Shown piece after piece: positions 58,722 through 64,000 of a DNA stretch of 64,000 nucleotides. The notes under the pieces were generated by a model that did not search any database, was not told the origin of the DNA, and saw only the letters and a list, made by a program, of their open reading frames with translations. Position numbers and translations under genes: made by a program. Position 1 is the stretch's first letter. Each line of letters starts with the position of its first letter. Source of the stretch: Ferruginibacter sp. (GTDB lineage: Bacteria; Bacteroidota; Bacteroidia; Chitinophagales; Chitinophagaceae); assembly GCA_019638635.1 (NCBI GenBank), contig JAHBTM010000005.1:1-64000 (forward strand), read 5' to 3'.

Positions 58722-60626
58722 TTATTTCACTTCTTCAAATTCAGCATCGGTTACATTTTCGCCGTTGTTGTTCTCTCCGGCGGATTGCTGTCCTGCATCT
58801 TCTGCTCCGGGCTGACCTTGTTGTTGTGTTGCCTTGTACATTTCTTCACTGGCTGCTGTCCACGCAGTATTGAGTTCAGTGATAGCTGTATCAATGGCTG
58901 TCAAATCCTGAGATTTATGCGCGGCTTTCAACTTTTCCAGTCCGGCTTCAATAGGCGCTTTTTTATCGGCTGAAATTTTATCTCCAAACTCTTTCATTTG
59001 CTTTTCGGTTTGGAAAATCAAGCTATCGGCCTGATTGATTTTATCAACCTTTTCTCTTTCCATTTTATCAGCGGCTTCATTGGCTTTGGCCTCATTCTTC
59101 ATCTTTTCAATTTCTTCTTTGGTTAAGCCACTACCTGCTTCAATTCTGATTTTTTGTTCTTTACCGGTGCCTTTATCTTTTGCACTTACATGCAGGATAC
59201 CGTTGGCATCAATATCAAAGGTTACTTCAATTTGAGGTACGCCGCGTGGGGCTGGTGGAATACCATCGAGGTTGAACATTCCCAGGCTTTTATTTTGATT
59301 GGCCATAGGTCTTTCGCCCTGCAGTACATGAATTTGTACTCCGGGTTGGTTATCGCTGGCTGTACTGAATGATTCAGATTTTTTGGTAGGGATAGTTGTG
59401 TTGCTTTCGATAAGTCTTGTCATTACACCGCCCATGGTTTCAATACCTAGGCTCAGCGGCGTTACGTCGAGCAGCAATACATCTTTGATATCCCCGCTCA
59501 ATACTGCACCCTGAATGGCGGCGCCGATAGCTACCACTTCATCCGGATTCACACCACGATTGGGTTTTTTACCGAAAAACTTCTCTACAATCTCCTGCAC
59601 TTTAGGGATACGTGTACTACCTCCTACCAGAATCACTTCATCAATTTGCGTAGTAGATAATCCCGCATCTTTCAACGCTTGTTCGCAGGGTTTCAGGCAG
59701 CGTTCAAACAGTTTATCTGCCAGTTGTTCAAATTTAGCACGGCTCAGTTTTTTTACCAGGTGTTTAGGAACACCATCTACTGCAGTAACATACGGAAGGT
59801 TGATTTCAGTTTCCAAACCGGAAGATAATTCTACCTTGGCTTTTTCGGAAGCTTCTTTCAGGCGTTGTAATGCCATCGGGTCTTTTCGCAGATCAATGCC
59901 TTCATCACTTTTGAATTCATCTGCCAGCCAGTCCATAATCACTTTATCAAAATCATCGCCACCGAGGTGTGTATCACCGTTGGTTGATTTTACTTCAAAC
60001 ACGCCATCTCCCAATTCTAATACAGAAATATCGAAAGTACCTCCACCTAAATCGAATACGGCAATGCGTTGGTCGGTACCTTTTTTATCTAATCCGTAAG
60101 CCAGTGCGGCGGCTGTAGGTTCGTTCACAATACGGCGCACATTTAAACCGGCAATTTCCCCGGCTTCCTTTGTAGCCTGGCGTTGCGCATCGTTAAAATA
60201 AGCAGGAACTGTAATAACGGCTTCTGTTACTTCGTGCCCCAAATAATCTTCTGCTGTTTTCTTCATTTTCTGAAGGGTCATGGCACTGATTTCCTGAGGT
60301 GTATATAAACGGCCATCGATATCAATACGTACGGTGTTATTTTCTCCCTTCACAACTTTATAACTCCAGTGAGAACTTTCTTCGGTAACCTCATCAAAAC
60401 GACGTCCCATGAAGCGCTTCACGCTCATAATGGTATTGTGTGGGTTGGTAATGGCCTGACGTTTTGCAGGATCACCTACCTTACGTTCTCCGTTCTTTAA
60501 AAAAGCAACTACTGAAGGTGTGGTTCTGCGACCTTCATCATTTGCAATCACCACAGGTTCATTTCCTTCCATTACGGAAACGCAACTGTTTGTGGTTCCT
60601 AAGTCGATTCCTATAATCTTTGCCAT
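58722..60626 (-). CDS. dnaK: Chaperone DnaK (Hsp70)
   Basis: The 634-residue protein is a full Hsp70. It begins [20 protein letters not shown], has the phosphate-binding loops [17 protein letters not shown] and [14 protein letters not shown], the linker [13 protein letters not shown] and the substrate-binding domain with TTIPTKKSE. The C-terminal lid ends in [11 protein letters not shown], the EEVK-type end. It folds proteins with DnaJ and GrpE, neither of which is adjacent. No CIRCE element was seen; a near-consensus box CATTTTTG lies at 60689-60682. Confidence 0.99.
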   Translation of the reverse strand: MAKIIGIDLGTTNSCVSVMEGNEPVVIANDEGRRTTPSVVAFLKNGERKVGDPAKRQAITNPHNTIMSVKRFMGRRFDEVTEESSHWSYKVVKGENNTVRIDIDGRLYTPQEISAMTLQKMKKTAEDYLGHEVTEAVITVPAYFNDAQRQATKEAGEIAGLNVRRIVNEPTAAALAYGLDKKGTDQRIAVFDLGGGTFDISVLELGDGVFEVKSTNGDTHLGGDDFDKVIMDWLADEFKSDEGIDLRKDPMALQRLKEASEKAKVELSSGLETEINLPYVTAVDGVPKHLVKKLSRAKFEQLADKLFERCLKPCEQALKDAGLSTTQIDEVILVGGSTRIPKVQEIVEKFFGKKPNRGVNPDEVVAIGAAIQGAVLSGDIKDVLLLDVTPLSLGIETMGGVMTRLIESNTTIPTKKSESFSTASDNQPGVQIHVLQGERPMANQNKSLGMFNLDGIPPAPRGVPQIEVTFDIDANGILHVSAKDKGTGKEQKIRIEAGSGLTKEEIEKMKNEAKANEAADKMEREKVDKINQADSLIFQTEKQMKEFGDKISADKKAPIEAGLEKLKAAHKSQDLTAIDTAITELNTAWTAASEEMYKATQQQGQPGAEDAGQQSAGENNNGENVTDAEFEEVK

Positions 60627-60745
60627 ATTTTAAATGAATTTACTGTTGTTGGTCAATCATTATGCCAACCCGGAAATCATGCAAAAATGTCATACAATGC
60701 CTTTAAATCAATCTTTAATATGTAAAAGCGTCGTATAAGCGGTGG

Positions 60746-61210
60746 TTATCTGAAACTAAAGTGTTTTTGCGTCAGGTAGCTGATGATAATTATAAGTATG
60801 ATGGTTATGCCCTGACTGATTACAGGATCCCATAAAAAATACTCCACCAGCAGTTTGAGCAGAAAGTAATTGATGACAAGATTGGTGGCAAAAGAAAGAA
60901 AATAACGAAATAGCTGGATGCGCCCCCGCAGGTTACTGGTAGTGAATACGATGAATTTATTCAGGACGAATCCGAAGAGAAAAGTGAAAGTAGAGGATAA
61001 AAAAAGAGCAGCCATGTGGGGTTTAAACGCCGTGATACCAAAGTGAAAAATTTCACGGTTAAACACATAATTCAGGCTCACTACATAGAGCAACATTCCG
61101 AGTAAAGTATTTGTGCTGCCACAAGCTGCATAACGAAAAGTTTGCAATGGCATCAGCCGCTGAAATGGCGGATAAAAAAAATCGATGAATCCCGTAACCT
61201 TTTCTTTCAT
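60746..61210 (-). CDS. GtrA-family membrane protein
   Basis: The 154-residue protein has four membrane helices and the GtrA pattern FRYAACGSTNTLLGMLLYVVSL at the start, FGFVLNKFIVFT in the middle and ISYLTQKHFSFR at the end. GtrA proteins are thought to move lipid-linked sugars across the membrane for O-antigen or teichoic-acid glycosylation. The start at 61210 (MKEKVTGFIDFFYPP) was chosen because the frame further upstream reads through a terminator. No glycosyltransferase lies next to it. Confidence 0.85.
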   Translation of the reverse strand: MKEKVTGFIDFFYPPFQRLMPLQTFRYAACGSTNTLLGMLLYVVSLNYVFNREIFHFGITAFKPHMAALFLSSTFTFLFGFVLNKFIVFTTSNLRGRIQLFRYFLSFATNLVINYFLLKLLVEYFLWDPVISQGITIILIIIISYLTQKHFSFR

Positions 61211-61230
61211 ATCGTTTGAGCCGGAAAGAT

Positions 61231-61260
61231 AAAAAATAACCCGGTGTTTCCACCGGGCTA
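61231..61260 (-). terminator. Terminator of the small barrel gene
   Basis: On the minus strand TAGCCCGGTG, a GAAA tetraloop and CACCGGGTTA form a strong stem followed by a T-rich run. Confidence 0.9.
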
Positions 61261-61280
61261 TTCCTTCATATTTACCTCGA

Positions 61281-61745
61281 TTAAAATACATAACGAACAC
61301 TCAAACCACCCCATCCGCCATAAAAGCCGCGGCCACTGCCGAATTCAAAGGATGGCTGCCAGTCGAGCGAAAGATTCAACGGTGCCTGACGAATTTTATA
61401 ATCCAATCCCAGCACACCATCAATTCCCACCTGTGTTCCACTGTCATATTTGTTTCCGTAGAAACCCACGTGCGCACCGGGACCGATATACCATTGTAAC
61501 CCCGGAGCACCTTCAATATTGTAATGTAATTCGTATAAACCCGTTATACGAGTACCACCCCAATGGAAATAGGCTAACCCTTCCAGTGCGCTCTTATCTG
61601 TAATAAAATGTTTGAGCGTTACAGCTCCCGGATAGAACTTAACCCCAAGGGATGTACGATAATCAGTAGATCCCACATTACTTTGTGCCTGAACGTTGAA
61701 GGCGGCGGCCATACAAATGGCCAGTACAATCATTGTCTTTTTCAT
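61281..61745 (-). CDS. Small outer-membrane beta-barrel protein
   Basis: The 154-residue protein has a signal peptide ending NVQA before Gln and eight or so short amphipathic strands, for example SLGVKFYPGAVTLKHF, ALEGLAYFHWGGTRITGLYE and GLQWYIGPGAHVGFYG. It ends GLSVRYVF, a typical barrel terminus with C-terminal Phe. This matches the small OmpA/OprF-type or outer-membrane-protein-like families of Bacteroidota. The start at 61745 gives the signal peptide; an upstream extension (to 61829) looks non-coding. A strong terminator follows. Confidence 0.82.
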   Translation of the reverse strand: MKKTMIVLAICMAAAFNVQAQSNVGSTDYRTSLGVKFYPGAVTLKHFITDKSALEGLAYFHWGGTRITGLYELHYNIEGAPGLQWYIGPGAHVGFYGNKYDSGTQVGIDGVLGLDYKIRQAPLNLSLDWQPSFEFGSGRGFYGGWGGLSVRYVF

Positions 61746-61831
61746 ATAGTTGTCAGTTGATTCAGTTTTTATTAGGCAATTAGTATTCCAATTTTCAAAA
61801 ATGCACCTATTTTTTAAAAAAAATATCAATT

Positions 61832-63490
<1,659 letters not shown>

Positions 63491-63530
63491 CTAAGTTTTA
63501 TTAATGGGATGGCATAAGTGCACTTATTAT

Positions 63531-63538
63531 TATTTTTG
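63531..63538 (+). promoter_or_regulatory. -7 promoter box of argS, four bases before ATG
   Basis: TATTTTTG is followed by CGGA and the ATG at 63543, which predicts a leaderless transcript. Confidence 0.6.
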
Positions 63539-63542
63539 CGGA

Positions 63543-64000
63543 ATGTACATCGTTCAACATATTCAGGATGCTGTGGTAAAGGCATTAAATGAAACCTTCG
63601 GGCAATCGTTCACGGCAGCCGATTTTCAAATCAATCAAATTAAACAAGAGTTTAAGGGGGATTACAGCGTGGTGCTGTTTCCGTTATTGAAACGCACCGG
63701 ACTCTCGCCACAGGCATTGGGCGACAAACTCATTGCCGCCTTGCAACAACAAGGAGATTCCCTGTTCAAAAGTTTTGAACTGATTAAGGGATTCTTAAAT
63801 ATTGAAATCAACGACGCTTTCTGGATTGATTTCTTAAACCGTACCCCTGCAGCAACATTTGGCCAACACCCCTCCAATGGTCGCCGGGCCATGGTTGAAT
63901 ACTCCTCTCCCAATACCAACAAACCGTTGCATCTGGGACACCTGAGAAATAATTTTTTAGGATGGAGTATTGCCGCCATTCTTCGTGCCAACGGGTATGA
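63543..64000 (+). CDS. argS: Arginyl-tRNA synthetase, N-terminal part (cut by window edge)
   Basis: ArgS charges tRNA-Arg with arginine. The visible 152 codons give MYIVQHIQDAVVKALNETFG at the start, an N-terminal additional domain with DYSVVLFPLLKRTG, and the class I signature region EYSSPNTNKPLHLGHLRNN, where HLGH is the HIGH motif. The rest, including KMSK and the anticodon domain, lies beyond the window. The start is set by the conserved N-terminus and the promoter box four bases before it. It diverges from the ABC-F gene. Confidence 0.96.
   Translation, partial: MYIVQHIQDAVVKALNETFGQSFTAADFQINQIKQEFKGDYSVVLFPLLKRTGLSPQALGDKLIAALQQQGDSLFKSFELIKGFLNIEINDAFWIDFLNRTPAATFGQHPSNGRRAMVEYSSPNTNKPLHLGHLRNNFLGWSIAAILRANGY

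Noticed and set aside
60627..60745. CIRCE/HrcA operator upstream of dnaK
   Set aside because: The TTAGCACTC-N9-GAGTGCTAA pattern is absent in the 119 bases upstream of dnaK.

Overview
The window looks like one contiguous piece of chromosome from a Bacteroidota bacterium, most likely of the class Chitinophagia (order/family is an inference). The support is: OmpA, LptE-like, DUF4197, DUF2279, DUF4268 and HU-CCDC81-type proteins typical of the phylum; an S46 dipeptidyl peptidase; a zinc metalloprotease with a type IX secretion (T9SS) sorting tail; many signal peptides followed by Gln; and promoters of the phylum-specific -7 type TAnnTTTG instead of sigma-70 boxes. Shine-Dalgarno sequences are rare. 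No rRNA, tRNA, CRISPR array, insertion sequence or prophage was seen.

Layout. 1-4895 (minus) is a housekeeping run: prfB, read through a programmed +1 frameshift, then pruA, pyrR, pyrB, coaD and a truncated thioesterase. 4970-9226 holds an AsmA-like protein, an OmpA lipoprotein, a DUF4268 protein and a toxin-antitoxin pair (8296-8956) bracketed by a perfect 15-bp inverted repeat and followed by a hairpin-rich tail. 9216-14668 (minus) carries an outer-membrane barrel, a queuosine-precursor transporter, pcm and a phosphosugar mutase. 14758-20884 has a DUF2279 protein, an S46 peptidase and a two-gene Fe-S oxidoreductase module split by an opposing LysE-type exporter gene. 20968-29755 (plus) runs azurin, mini-flotillin, miaB, sigma-54 activator, LptE-like, secG, mltG and YihY/BrkB. 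29766-36416 contains thioredoxin-fold proteins, lpdA, DUF4197, a saccharopine-dehydrogenase-like enzyme, the T9SS metalloprotease and a glutaminyl cyclase. 36532-42780 (minus) is a four-gene envelope operon: giant TPR protein, plug-less beta barrel, membrane HU-like protein, methyltransferase. 42969-47880 includes DoxX, a YbgC-like thioesterase, PBP4, cinA and a 2-oxoacid dehydrogenase E2. 48045-57420 (minus) is a long run: malQ, dipeptide epimerase, trmH, HD hydrolase, ppk1, nucleotide cyclase, PAP2 phosphatase and a conserved protein. 57518-64000 has a 53-residue membrane protein, a PadR regulator with its membrane partner, dnaK, GtrA, a small barrel, an ABC-F ATPase and the start of argS.

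Cross-cutting observations. (1) Several genes have TAnnTTTG (or a one-base variant) exactly four bases before ATG, which predicts leaderless mRNAs. (2) Eight of eleven predicted signal-peptidase-I substrates expose Gln at +1, and a periplasmic-type glutaminyl cyclase that would cap them is encoded in the same window. (3) The ppk1 gene overlaps a membrane class III cyclase gene and follows an HD hydrolase gene; the PPK1 keeps the phosphorylated His but has Val at the second conserved His.
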